NCBI GenBank assembly: GCA_903908065.1
Contig: CAIVQO010000033.1
Span: 1-64,000, forward strand
Source: an uncultured beta proteobacterium
Lineage (GTDB): Bacteria > Pseudomonadota > Gammaproteobacteria > Burkholderiales > Rhodocyclaceae
DNA: 64,000 bases
Direction of reading: 5' to 3'
Position numbers and translations under genes: made by a program. Under the pieces are notes generated by a model, which saw only the letters and a program-made list of their open reading frames with translations, was not told the DNA's origin and searched no databases. Shown here one piece after another: positions 13,485 through 23,900 of this stretch (position 1 is the first letter of the stretch; each line of letters opens with the position of its first letter).

Positions 13485-14057
13485 TCAGCCCAGCAAGGCC
13501 AAACGCTTCTCCAGGCGCGCGACATCGTCTCGCAGGCGGTCGATGTCGGCCGAGAAGGCAGCAATGTCGCCCTGCTTGGCGATCAGCGGCTGTTCCTCGG
13601 TAAAGAATTCGGCCAGGTTGGCGGCGACGTTCTGCGCGGCCTGCTGTTGCCAGTTGATGAATTCCTTGCCGCCCTTGACCAGGCGGTGGGCGGCAACGTC
13701 CCCCACCAGGCGCGAGAGGTCTTCCTCGGCGTCCCAGCGCAGGTTGCGGATGACGAAGCCCAGCGCCTGGGCGAATTCGGCCGAGCCCTCGATGCGCGCG
13801 GCGCGCATCACGGTTTCCTTGCCTTGCAGCGCCAGCAATGGTGTGGCCGTCGGCAGCGAAATGGCGACTTCGAGTTCGGCGTCGGGCGCCGGGGCGGCGA
13901 TGCTGCCATCCGGCGTGATCAGGAAGGCCGCCTCGAAGGGGGGCAGCTTGATCTGCGCGGCGTGGCCGGCAAAGGGCATGAGCTTTTCGCGGGCCCAGCT
14001 CGCCTGCCCCAGCAGGTGGTTGATGGCGGCTTGCAGGGGCGGCGGCAGGGCTTGCAT
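13485..14057 (-). CDS. ubiJ: Ubiquinone biosynthesis accessory factor UbiJ (SCP2 domain)
   Basis: AAINHLLGQASWAREKLMPFAGHAAQIKLPPF; C-terminal coiled coil RLRDDVARLEKRLALL; near ubiE. Confidence 0.85.
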   Translation of the reverse strand: MQALPPPLQAAINHLLGQASWAREKLMPFAGHAAQIKLPPFEAAFLITPDGSIAAPAPDAELEVAISLPTATPLLALQGKETVMRAARIEGSAEFAQALGFVIRNLRWDAEEDLSRLVGDVAAHRLVKGGKEFINWQQQAAQNVAANLAEFFTEEQPLIAKQGDIAAFSADIDRLRDDVARLEKRLALLG

Positions 14058-14061
14058 GGGC

Positions 14062-14955
14062 TCAGGCCTGCTGGATGCCGGCGATGGTCCAGCCGCGGCT
14101 GCCGTCGATCGGCTTGGCCAGATGCCAGATTTCGGCAAAGGCCTCGGGCGCGGCGTTGTCCTCGCGGATCTGGCCATGGAAGCGCACGCTGGCGACGTGG
14201 TCGCCGCCCTCGGTGACGACTTCCAATACCTCGGCATCAAGCTGCTGGACGTCGGTTTCCTGTGCCTTCGCACCGCGCTCTTCGAGTTGCATCTTGATCT
14301 CGGCGAAGAGTTCGGGGGCGGTGAATTGGCGAATGTCTTCCATGTCGCCGCGGTCGTTGGCGGCCTGCAGGCGGATGAAATTGAGCTTGGCTTGGCGCAC
14401 GAAACCGGAGACGTCGAAGTCAGCCGGGATGTTGCCGGCCGCGACTGAAGTGGCGGGCGCCGTCGCCGTGCTGCCAGCGCCGACTGTTGGCGAGGCGTCG
14501 AACTTCGCCGGCGTGAAGCTGGAGGGGCCGGCACCGGCGTATTGCATCGCCGGCTGCGGTTCGCGCTTGCGCATCAGCATGCGCACGACGAAGATGGCCG
14601 CGAATACCAGCAGGGCGATCAGCAGGAAGTTGGCGGCGGCTTCACCCAGCCCGAAGTGGGAGAGCAGGGCGGCGATGCCGAGGCCGGCGGCAAGCCCGGC
14701 CAAGGGGCCGAGGAAGCGGCTCATGCCCTGCTTGGGCGGCGTGGCGGTGGGTGCGGCGGCGGCCGGGCTGGCGGCAGGGGCGGCGGGCTTGGCCGCCTGG
14801 GTTGGCGCAGCAGCAGGCGCCGCGGGCGCGGGCGTGGCCTGGCGCTGCATGCCGACCGATTTGCCTCCGCCAAGGCGCTTGGCCTCGGCGTCGTGGACCG
14901 TCAGGCCAAGGCCGACGACTAGGGCGAACGCAGAGATTGCGAGTTGCTTGATCAT
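14062..14955 (-). CDS. Tim44-like domain membrane protein
   Basis: MIKQLAISAFALVVGLGLTVHDAEAKRLGGGKSVGMQRQ; C-terminal Tim44 domain DFDVSGFVRQAKLNFIRLQAANDRGDMEDIRQFTAPELFAEI. Confidence 0.88.
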   Translation of the reverse strand: MIKQLAISAFALVVGLGLTVHDAEAKRLGGGKSVGMQRQATPAPAAPAAAPTQAAKPAAPAASPAAAAPTATPPKQGMSRFLGPLAGLAAGLGIAALLSHFGLGEAAANFLLIALLVFAAIFVVRMLMRKREPQPAMQYAGAGPSSFTPAKFDASPTVGAGSTATAPATSVAAGNIPADFDVSGFVRQAKLNFIRLQAANDRGDMEDIRQFTAPELFAEIKMQLEERGAKAQETDVQQLDAEVLEVVTEGGDHVASVRFHGQIREDNAAPEAFAEIWHLAKPIDGSRGWTIAGIQQA

Positions 14956-14969
14956 GTGGGTACTCCTCC

Positions 14970-15701
14970 TCAGAATTTGTAGCCCCGATGCAGGGCGACC
15001 ACGCCTGCCGTCAGGTTGAATACTTCGACACGCTCCAGGCCGGCCTGTTCCATCATGGCCTTCAGTGTGGCCTGGTCAGGATGCATGCGAATCGATTCGG
15101 CGAGGTAGCGATAGGAATCGGCATCGCCGGCGAACTTGCTGCCCAGCCAGGGCAGGACATGGAAGGAATAGGCGTCATAGGCCTTTTCCAGTGGCTTCCA
15201 GACCTTGGAAAACTCCAGCACCAGCAGGCGTCCGCCGGGTCGCAGCACGCGGCGCATCTCGGCCAGCGCGGCGTCCTTGTGCGTCATGTTGCGCAGGCCG
15301 AAGGCGACGGTGACGATGTCGAAGTGGTTGTCCGGGAATGGCAGCTTCTCGGCATCGCATTGCGCGGTGGGGGCCAGCACGCCTTCATCCAGCAGGCGGT
15401 CGCGGCCCACCGTGAGCATGGCGTTGTTGATGTCGGTGAGCCAGACCTGCCCCTGCTTGCCGACACGTTTGGCGAAGGCGGAGGAGAGATCGGCGGTGCC
15501 GCCGGCGACATCGAGCACGCGTTCGCCGGGACGCGGCGCAGCGATCTCGATCGCGAACTTCTTCCACAGGCGGTGCAGGCCGGCCGACATCAGGTCGTTC
15601 ATCAGGTCGTACTTGCCGGCGACGGACGAAAACACGCCGGCGACGCGTTGCGCCTTTTCCTGCTCGTCTACCGTCTCGTAACCGAAATGGGTCTGGCTCA
15701 T
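14970..15701 (-). CDS. ubiE: Demethylmenaquinone/2-methoxy-6-polyprenylbenzoquinol methyltransferase
   Basis: [54 protein letters not shown]. Confidence 0.97.
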   Translation of the reverse strand: MSQTHFGYETVDEQEKAQRVAGVFSSVAGKYDLMNDLMSAGLHRLWKKFAIEIAAPRPGERVLDVAGGTADLSSAFAKRVGKQGQVWLTDINNAMLTVGRDRLLDEGVLAPTAQCDAEKLPFPDNHFDIVTVAFGLRNMTHKDAALAEMRRVLRPGGRLLVLEFSKVWKPLEKAYDAYSFHVLPWLGSKFAGDADSYRYLAESIRMHPDQATLKAMMEQAGLERVEVFNLTAGVVALHRGYKF

Positions 15702-16123
15702 CAGTGTTTGCCGCAGCCGCCACCGGATTTGGGGGGCTGGGTGGTCGAATCGATATCGCGGCTGGCACCCGCATTTTCAAGCCGGGCGAGGTAATCGGCC
15801 CACAGCGCGTCCTGGTTCACGCCCAGGTCGTAGAGCAGGTCCCAGGAATAGATGCCGGAGTCGTGGCCGTCGGAAAAGGTCGGCTTCACGGCGTAGTTGC
15901 CAACGCCTTCGAGGTCGGTGATCTCGACGTTGCGCTTGCCGGTTTGCAGGGTTTCCTGGCCCGGGCCATGGCCACGCACCTCGGCGGAAGGGCTGTACAC
16001 GCGCAGGTATTCGGCCGGCAGCTGGTAACGGCTGCCGTCCTCGAAGCCCAGTTCGAGGACGCGCGATTTCTTGTGCAGGGTGATCTCGGTCGGGATGGGT
16101 GTCTTGCGGTCGAGGCCGGACAT
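15701..16123 (-). CDS. DUF971 (gamma-butyrobetaine hydroxylase-like N-terminal domain) protein
   Basis: [44 protein letters not shown]-terminal GGGCGKH. Confidence 0.88.
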   Translation of the reverse strand: MSGLDRKTPIPTEITLHKKSRVLELGFEDGSRYQLPAEYLRVYSPSAEVRGHGPGQETLQTGKRNVEITDLEGVGNYAVKPTFSDGHDSGIYSWDLLYDLGVNQDALWADYLARLENAGASRDIDSTTQPPKSGGGCGKH

Positions 16124-16176
16124 GGTTCTGGCTCCTTGCAGGGGCCGCTATCATAGCGCAGACGCGGCATCGGCCG

Positions 16177-16205
16177 ATGTCACGGAACCGTAATCAAGCT
16201 GCAAT
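16177..16205 (+). promoter_or_regulatory. Candidate Pho box upstream of phoB
   Basis: Three 7-mers spaced by 4 nt: ATGTCAC-ggaa-CCGTAAT-caag-CTGCAAT, 34 bp before the phoB ATG. Confidence 0.55.
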
Positions 16206-16238
16206 ACACTGGCCTTATTCCATTGTTTCGGTAAGCCC

Positions 16239-16925
16239 ATGCCCGCAAGCATCCTGGTCGTCGAAGACGAGCCCGCAATCCAGTCCCTGATCGACGTCAA
16301 CCTGCAACGCGCCGGCCATGGCGTGATTCTGGCGGCCGACGCCGAATCCGCCCGGCGCGAAGTGCAGAAGGCTCTGCCCGACCTGGTGTTGCTCGACTGG
16401 ATGCTGCCGGGCATGAGCGGGATCGATTTCGCCCGCCAGTTGCGCGCCGACCCGCGCACCCGCCGCCTGCCCATCATCATGCTTACGGCGCGTGCCGAAG
16501 AGCGCGACAAGATCGAAGGCCTCGATGTCGGCGCCGACGACTACGTGACCAAGCCCTTCAGTCCGCGCGAACTGATGGCGCGCATCAAGGCGGTGCTGAG
16601 GCGTAATGCCCCGCAGGCCACCGACGACATCGTCGACCTGGGCGGCCTGCGCCTCGACCCGGCGACCCATCGCGTAACGGCCGGCGCGGCGGAAGTCGCG
16701 CTGGGGCCCACCGAATTCCGCCTGCTGCATTACCTGATGACGCATCCCGAGCGGGTGCACGGCCGCCCGCAGCTGCTCGACCAGGTCTGGGGCGACCACG
16801 TTTTTGTCGAAGAACGCACGGTGGATGTACACATCCGCCGCCTGCGCGCGGCCTTGGAACCGCTGGGACTGGAGGGCCTGATCCAGACGGTGCGCGGCAG
16901 TGGTTATCGGTTTTCGGCGCAGTGA
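16239..16925 (+). CDS. phoB: Phosphate regulon response regulator PhoB
   Basis: ILVVEDEPAIQSLIDVNLQRAG; LLDWMLPGMSGIDFARQLR; winged helix C-terminus. Confidence 0.93.
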   Translation: MPASILVVEDEPAIQSLIDVNLQRAGHGVILAADAESARREVQKALPDLVLLDWMLPGMSGIDFARQLRADPRTRRLPIIMLTARAEERDKIEGLDVGADDYVTKPFSPRELMARIKAVLRRNAPQATDDIVDLGGLRLDPATHRVTAGAAEVALGPTEFRLLHYLMTHPERVHGRPQLLDQVWGDHVFVEERTVDVHIRRLRAALEPLGLEGLIQTVRGSGYRFSAQ

Positions 16926-18226
16926 GGGCCGTTGCTGCCGAGCTGCTGACGGCGCTGGCGCTGATCCTGCTGGCGGCCGTTGCCGGCTGGTTCATCGATC
17001 GCGATCGCGGCGCCGGCTTCCTGGCGTTCTGTACGCTCGGTTTATTTTTCCTGCGCCAGCTGTGGATGGTGCTGCGCCTGGTGCACTGGGCCGGGCGTCC
17101 GCTGGGCACGCCCACCCCAAGCGCGAGCGGCGCCTGGAGCGCGGCCTTCGAGGCCCTGCACCGGCGCGCCCGCCTCTCCAGCGCTGAGAGCGAGCAGGCG
17201 ACCCAGGAGCTGGTGCGCTTTCGCCGTGCCGCCGAAGCCCTGCCCGACGGCGTGCTGATCCTCGACGGCCATCGCGCCATCGAATGGATGAACCTGCAAG
17301 CCGAGGTATGCCTCGGGCTCAAGGCCTCGGTGGATACCGGCAGCCGGATCACCCATTTGCTGCGCGAGCCGGAGTTCCTCGCCTACCTCGACAACACTGA
17401 CCATCGCGGCGTGCCGCTGGAGCTCCAGACCCAGCGCAATCCGGGGCGCATCCTGCAACTGCAGGCTGCGCCCTTCGCCGCCGGGCGCACCCTGCTGTTG
17501 GTGCGCGACGTGACGCAGCTGCAGAAGCTGGCCACCATGCGGCGCGACTTCGTTGCCAATGTCTCGCATGAACTGAAGACGCCGCTGACGGTGACCCTGG
17601 GCTTCATCGAGACGGCACAGGACGCTCTGGAAGATACCCCGCCGGCCGAAGTTGCCCGTTACCTGCATACCGCCGGCGAGCAGGCACGGCGCATGCAGCA
17701 GTTGATCGAGGACCTGCTGACGCTCTCCGCGCTGGAAACCGATTCGCCGCCGCCGTTGGAAGACCGGGTCGGCACCGCGGCGCTGCTGGAGGACATACTT
17801 TCCGATGTACGCGTGTTGTCGGCAGGACGCCATCAGGTGCGGCTCGAAAACACCGGCCCGACCTGGCTGCTGGGCAGTGCGCGCGAACTGCGTTCGGCCT
17901 TTGGCAATTTGGCCGGCAATGCCGTGCGCTATTCACCCGATGGCGGGGAGATCGTCCTGCGCTGGTCGCCGGCCGGCGATGCGGGTGCGCGCTTCGCGGT
18001 CAGCGACCAGGGCATCGGCATCGCCGCGGAACACCTGCCGCGCCTGACCGAGCGCTTTTATCGCGTCGACCGCGGGCGGTCGCGCGACGCGGGCGGAACC
18101 GGGCTTGGGCTGGCCATCGTCAAGCACGTGCTGGAGCGCCACCAGGCGGTGCTGCGCATCGAAAGCGAGCCGGGTCGCGGCTCAAGCTTCAGCGTGATCT
18201 TCCCGGCGCACCGGGTTCAGTCGTAG
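16922..18226 (+). CDS. phoR: Phosphate regulon sensor kinase PhoR
   Basis: GTG start overlapping the phoB stop; H-box VANVSHELKTPLTV; N and G boxes. Confidence 0.92.
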   Translation: MRAVAAELLTALALILLAAVAGWFIDRDRGAGFLAFCTLGLFFLRQLWMVLRLVHWAGRPLGTPTPSASGAWSAAFEALHRRARLSSAESEQATQELVRFRRAAEALPDGVLILDGHRAIEWMNLQAEVCLGLKASVDTGSRITHLLREPEFLAYLDNTDHRGVPLELQTQRNPGRILQLQAAPFAAGRTLLLVRDVTQLQKLATMRRDFVANVSHELKTPLTVTLGFIETAQDALEDTPPAEVARYLHTAGEQARRMQQLIEDLLTLSALETDSPPPLEDRVGTAALLEDILSDVRVLSAGRHQVRLENTGPTWLLGSARELRSAFGNLAGNAVRYSPDGGEIVLRWSPAGDAGARFAVSDQGIGIAAEHLPRLTERFYRVDRGRSRDAGGTGLGLAIVKHVLERHQAVLRIESEPGRGSSFSVIFPAHRVQS

Positions 18227-19875
18227 TAGTTGCAGCGCTCGAATTCGATGCCGCGATCGAGTACGCGGAAGAGTTTGCGCGTTTCGGTTTTCTGGTCGAC
18301 CATTACCTCGACCATGCGATCAAGGCGGAAGGTGCCCGCAGGCAGGATCAGGCTCGCGGATTCCTTCAGCGCGGGAATCGCCGGCAGGACGAAACCCTGC
18401 TGCCACGCCGATTTGGTGCCGGTGGCGTCGAGCGCGCGAATGGCCGCCGGGCGCGCTTCGCCGGGGAAGAGCTGCAGGCCGGCCACCAGGGAATTGTCGC
18501 CTTCGCGCAGGACCCAGCGCACGTTGCCGACCACGAAGTAATGGCCGTCGGCGATGCGCGTCGCCACCACCTGGCCCGGACCGATGCGGGCACCTTCCTT
18601 GAGCGGCCGGCGCAGGCGCAATCCCGAGGCCGATTCATCAACCACGCGCCAGTTTTCGACGTGCGCCTCGGACTTGGCGTTGCCGGCTGCGCTGCGCTGG
18701 CTGTGGTTGCCGAAGGTTTCGAATTCCTCGCGTTCCTGACGCAGCATGGAATCCGAACGCGACGGGGCGCGGAAAGGGGTGCGCCCGGAAAGTTCGAAAT
18801 GCACGTTCTCCAGTCCGCCGACAAAGGCGCATTCGGCATTGGCCGGCTGACGCTCCTGGCGGCGGGTGGCGCCGCCCTTGCACCAGCGCAGCAGCACGCG
18901 TTGCAGGAGCAGGGTGGCCGCCGGTTGCGTGACGTCGTCGCCGAGTTGCAACTCGCCCGGTGCGCGGCCCTGCTCCAGCAGCGTGATGCGGGCGACTAGG
19001 CTCTTCCGCAAATCCGTGGTCTCAAGCCAGCGACCGCCCTCGGCCTGTCGCGGCAGGTAGCTGGGCGGCCGGTCCGATTCGAGGTCCACCCACAGCGGCA
19101 CGGCGCGATTGCGGATGTCCTCGGGCGGCGCCGTCAGCAGGTGCAACTTGGCGCCCCAGCGACGCGCCCAGCGCGCCACCCAGCTGACATGGCGGGCGGG
19201 CAATTCATAGACATTGGCGGCGCTGAGCAGGCAGCATTCGGCATACGCGGCCAGCGCGCTGGTATGCACGCTGCCGTGGTGCACTGGATCATTCACGGCG
19301 CGGTTGGCGATGCCGAGGATTTCCGTCGCCCGCAGGATCTGATGCAGCTTCTGCCAGTAAATGGCATCGGGCAGCTGGCTGCCGCGCGCCAGGTCAAGCT
19401 GCCAATCGGCAAATACCGCTATGGCCCGCTGGGCCGTCAGCGCCGCTTGGGCCGCCTGCTTCGAATCGGCCTGGCAATGTTCGCGCAGCCTAGCCAGTTG
19501 CTCGGGCGAGGCCGAAACGCTGCCGCAGGCTTCGTCGAAGCAGCGCAGATAGCCCAGCGCCAGCTCGATCCAGACATTCAGGGAGGTGCCCAGCGCGGCC
19601 TGTTCATGCGGCGCCAGGGGCAGGGGCTTGGCGGCGAACTTCTTGGCCGCGTCGTCCTGCACGTCGCACAGCGGCGCACGCAGGGCTTCGAGGATCTTGA
19701 AGCGTTCCTCGGTCGGCAGGGTATAGCGGTGCAGCAAGTTGAGCTGGCGCAGCAACATCGATTGCGCCTGCACCGCATTGGCCATGGGTATCGTTGCCAG
19801 CCAGTCCTGGCACGCCACTACATTGACGAAGGCGGGCGGTTGTTCGGTTCCGGTCGGGGGCAGGTCGAAGTTCAT
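18217..19875 (-). CDS. PilZ-domain protein with long N-terminal region (553 codons including stop)
   Basis: RRQERQ and DESASGLRLR (RxxxR...DxSxxG); overlaps phoR tail-to-tail by 10 bp. Confidence 0.7.
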   Translation of the reverse strand: MNFDLPPTGTEQPPAFVNVVACQDWLATIPMANAVQAQSMLLRQLNLLHRYTLPTEERFKILEALRAPLCDVQDDAAKKFAAKPLPLAPHEQAALGTSLNVWIELALGYLRCFDEACGSVSASPEQLARLREHCQADSKQAAQAALTAQRAIAVFADWQLDLARGSQLPDAIYWQKLHQILRATEILGIANRAVNDPVHHGSVHTSALAAYAECCLLSAANVYELPARHVSWVARWARRWGAKLHLLTAPPEDIRNRAVPLWVDLESDRPPSYLPRQAEGGRWLETTDLRKSLVARITLLEQGRAPGELQLGDDVTQPAATLLLQRVLLRWCKGGATRRQERQPANAECAFVGGLENVHFELSGRTPFRAPSRSDSMLRQEREEFETFGNHSQRSAAGNAKSEAHVENWRVVDESASGLRLRRPLKEGARIGPGQVVATRIADGHYFVVGNVRWVLREGDNSLVAGLQLFPGEARPAAIRALDATGTKSAWQQGFVLPAIPALKESASLILPAGTFRLDRMVEVMVDQKTETRKLFRVLDRGIEFERCNYYD

Positions 19876-20315
19876 GATGGTCCGGTCACGGTCGAAAGTT
19901 CGGCGGCGATCGCCTGCCGCAGGCTGTCCAGCGATTCGATCGGGTGGGGCACTGCGTCGCGCTGTGCGGCCGCCCAGATCGGCGCGGGAAAGTGGCTGTC
20001 GTCGCGCCAGCGCGGAACCACGTGCCAATGCAGGTGCGGCACCATGTTGCCGAGGCTGGCTAGGTTGATCTTGTCCGGCCGCAATGCCTTGCGCAGGCCG
20101 CGCTCGGTGGCCAGCACGGCATCCATCACGCTGCGGGCATCGCCGGCATCAAGGTCGGACATTTCGGCGACATGGCGCTTAAGGATCACGCGGCAGGAAC
20201 CGGGAAAGGCCCGTCCGGAGGTATCGGTGACGCGCACCACGCGACACAGCTCGTTCTCCCAGAGCAGTTCGCCGCCGGCTTGGTCGCACAGTTCACAGTT
20301 GCCATCCATCCTCAT
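19872..20315 (-). CDS. HIT family protein (histidine triad)
   Basis: NMVPHLHWHVVPRW; CELC N-terminal motif. Confidence 0.93.
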   Translation of the reverse strand: MRMDGNCELCDQAGGELLWENELCRVVRVTDTSGRAFPGSCRVILKRHVAEMSDLDAGDARSVMDAVLATERGLRKALRPDKINLASLGNMVPHLHWHVVPRWRDDSHFPAPIWAAAQRDAVPHPIESLDSLRQAIAAELSTVTGPS

Positions 20316-20357
20316 CCGCGAAGCATAGCGCCAATCCCTGCCGCTGTGCCAGTGGCG

Positions 20358-20963
20358 CTAGCGGGAGGTGGCCGGCAGGCCCATGCGCCAGGCCCATTCG
20401 CGCGGATGCGACATGCCCTGCGGTGGCGGCGCGCGCTTGCGCTTGCCCATGCCGCCCGGCACCGCCGCCAGCGGCTTGACTTCGGATACCTCGGGGGCCG
20501 GTGTGTCGAGCGCGCGCGGCGCATAGCATCCTTCGATGCGGCCCTGCTCGTCGCGCTTGATGTTGGGCCATACCGCCTCGGCGCAGAAGGAATGGATCGT
20601 CATGCAGCGGCCGCCGTCCTCGGCACAAAGGAAGAGGTCCCAGCGTTCGTTGGTTTGCACCACGACTTTCGATCCGGCTGAGGGCACGTATTTCGCGCCG
20701 GTGAGGAAATACAGACCCTTTTCGGTTTGAACCACGGCCTGCGCGATGCGGCGGGTGTCGATTACTTCCACCGGCGTTGCCACCTGCGGTGGCGAGACCA
20801 GGGTCACCGGGTGAAAGTGCTGCCACAGAGCCGTGTTATGCAGCTTCTGGTTGCCGGCGAACTGGAAGGCCAGCACCACCGCCACTATGAAGCAGAGGAT
20901 GCCCAGCATCCAGAAGAAGGGCCGCTTGTCGAGCGGGCGGGCAGTTTCGGTCGCGGCGGTCAC
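20358..20963 (-). CDS. Hypothetical membrane-anchored protein
   Basis: One TM segment ([20 protein letters not shown]); GTG at 20963 overlaps the upstream gene stop. Confidence 0.55.
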   Translation of the reverse strand: MTAATETARPLDKRPFFWMLGILCFIVAVVLAFQFAGNQKLHNTALWQHFHPVTLVSPPQVATPVEVIDTRRIAQAVVQTEKGLYFLTGAKYVPSAGSKVVVQTNERWDLFLCAEDGGRCMTIHSFCAEAVWPNIKRDEQGRIEGCYAPRALDTPAPEVSEVKPLAAVPGGMGKRKRAPPPQGMSHPREWAWRMGLPATSR

Positions 20964-23900
20964 AACAGCACCCGCTCGATGCCGCCGGCATTGGCGGCGC
21001 GCACGTAGTCCTGCAGCCAGTCCGGACCCAGCAGGCTCTTCGCCATTTCGACGACGATGTAATCCGCGGTGGTCGCGGCATCGCTTTCGTAGCGTGACAG
21101 TCCTTGCAGGCAGGAGGGACAGGAAGTGAGGATCTTCACGGCCGAACTTGCGCAATTCGCCGCAGTACCGGCGCCGACTTCTGGATTGGCGCGCAGGCGT
21201 TGTGCACCGGCCTCGATTTCCTGCTGCTTGCGGAAGCGCACCTGGGTCGACACATCGGGCCGGGTCACCGCCAGAGTGCCGGATTCGCCGCAGCAGCGGT
21301 CGTTGAGATCCACGCGTTGCCCCATCAACGCGTTCGCCACCTTGATGCCGGAGTGGTGCTTCATCGGCGTGTGGCAGGGCTCGTGGTACATGTACTGAAC
21401 GCCCTTAACGCCGTCGAGGCGGATGCCCTTTTCGAACAGCCATTCGTGGATGTCCACCAGCCGGCAGCCGGGGAAGATCTTGCCGAATTCGTACTTCAGC
21501 AGCTGGTCCATGCAGGTGCCGCAGGACACCACCACCGTCTTGATGTCGAGGTAGTTGAGGGTGTTGGCGACGCGGTGGAACAGCACGCGGTTGGCGGTGG
21601 TGATGGCCTGGCCCTTGTCCTCGTCGCCCGACGAGGTCTGCGGATAGCCGCAGCACAGGTAGCCCGGCGGCAGCACCGTGGTGGCGCCGGCATGCCAGAG
21701 CATGGCCTGGGTGGCGATGCCGACCTGCGAGAACAGGCGTTCCGAGCCGCAACCGGGGAAGTAGAACACCGCTTCCGCATCCTCGCTTGCACGCTTCGGA
21801 TCGCGGATCACCGGGATCAGCGCGTCGTCCTCGATATCCAGCATGGCGCGCGAGGTGCGTGCCGGTACCGTTCGTGGCAGCGGCTTGTTGAGGAAGTGGA
21901 TCACCTGCGCCTTGGGCTCGGGCCGGCCCAGGCTGGCTGGCGGATGTGCAATGCCGTCCTGGATCAGGCCCAAGGACTTGGCCACGCGGTGCCCCAGGCG
22001 CTGCGCCTTGTAGCCGAGCTGGATCATGCCGCCACGCACCAGCTTGATGGTGGCCGGGTCGGTGGCGGAGAGGAAGGCCATCGCCGCCGCCGAGCCGGGG
22101 TTGAATTTCTTCTTGCCCTGGCGGCGCAGGAAATTGCGCATCGCCACCGAGACATCGCCGAAGTCGATGTCCACCGGGCAGGGATTGACGCACTTGTGGC
22201 ATACCGTGCAGTGGTCGGCGACATCGCCGAACTCGTCGAAATGCTGCAATGACACGCCACGCCGGGTCTGCTCTTCGTAGAGGAAAGCCTCGATTAGCAG
22301 CGAGGCGCCGAGGATCTTGTTGCGCGGGCTGTAGAGCAGGTTGGCGCGCGGCACGTGGGTCGAGCACACCGGCTTGCACTTGCCGCAGCGCAGGCAGTTC
22401 TTGATCGACTCGGAGATGCGACCGATGTCGGACTGCTCCATGATCAGCGATTCGACGCCAAGCAGCGCGAACGAAGGCGTGTAGGCGTTGGTCAGGTCGG
22501 CGCGCAGCTGCGGCAGGTCCATCAGCTTGCCGCGGTTGAAGCGGCCTTCGGGGTCGATCCGGCGCTTGTACTCGCGGAAGGGGCCGATCTCCTCGGCGCC
22601 GAGGAACTCCAGCTTGGTGATGCCAATGCCATGTTCGCCGGAAATCACCCCGCCCAGCGACTTGGCCAGCGCCATGATGCGCTCGACGGTGCGGTAGGCC
22701 GTCTGCAGCATGGCGTAGTTGTCGGAGTTCACCGGGATGTTGGTATGCACGTTGCCGTCGCCGGCGTGCATGTGCAGCGCGACGAAGAGGCGGCCCTTGA
22801 GCACGTCCTGGTGCAGGGCATCGATTCGCTCCAGCACTGGGCGATAGGCGACGCCGTCGAAGATCTCTTCCAGTAGCGGCCGCAGTTCCTGCTTCCAGGA
22901 GACGCGCAGCTCGTAGCTCTGCAGCTTGCCGAACACCGTGGCCGGTACCGGATGCCATAGCTTCACCGGCACCGCGCGCGGCGGCACCGGCAGCGGATGC
23001 CAGTGGCGAGGCATGGTTGGCGGCGGCGGCGGTGGCCAGGCGCCGTCGAGGTTGTCGAGCAGGCCTTGCCAGCGCGAACGCACCTCGGCGATGGTGGCCT
23101 GCGCCTGGTCGCGGCGGTCGCCGATCAGCTCCGCCTTGTCCAGCCCGGTGTCGCCCATGTGCAGCGGAAGTTCGCCGGCGAGGAATTCCGCCAGCGCGTC
23201 GCACAGCTCGATCTTGTTGCGGATCGACAGTTCGATGTTGAAGCGCTCGATGCCTTCGCAGTAGTCGCCCATCCGCGGCAGCGGAATGACGACGTCCTCA
23301 TTGACCTTGAAGGCGTTGGTATGGCGCGAGATCGCGGCGGTGCGCGCGCGGTCGAGCCAGAAGCGCTTGCGCGCCTCGGGGCTGACGGCGATGAAGCCCT
23401 CGCCGCCGCGGGCGTTGGCCATGCGCACCACCTCGGAGGTGGCGCGCATCACGGCGGCTTCGTCTTCGCCGACGATGTCGCCGATCAGCACCATCTTCGG
23501 TCGGCCGTGGCGCTTGGCCTTGGTGGCATAGCCGACGGCCCTGACATAGCGTTCGTCGAGGTGTTCCAGGCCCGCCAGCTGCACGCCGGCAGCGAGGCCC
23601 GCGCCGCCCGGCTTGAAGTAGTCGGTGATCTCGACGATCGAAGGCACCGCCTCGCCGACGCGGCCGAAGAATTCGAGGCAGACGGTGCGCGTCACCGGCG
23701 GCATGCGGTGCAGGATCCACACCGCCGAGGTGATCAGGCCGTCGCAGCCCTCCTTCTGCACGCCGGGCAGGCCGGCGAGGAACTTGTCGGTCACATCTTT
23801 GCCCAGCCCGGTCTTACGGAAGGTGGTGCCGGGAATCGAGAGGAATTCCTCGCGCTCGACACGGCCGTCGTCTGCCAGGTGCTTGACGCGGAAGGTGGCT

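Noticed and set aside
21405-23204. 599-aa minus-strand ORF inside the DUF3683 gene
   Set aside because: Alternate frame of the same strand; Arg/Pro/Gly-rich translation with no domain signature.
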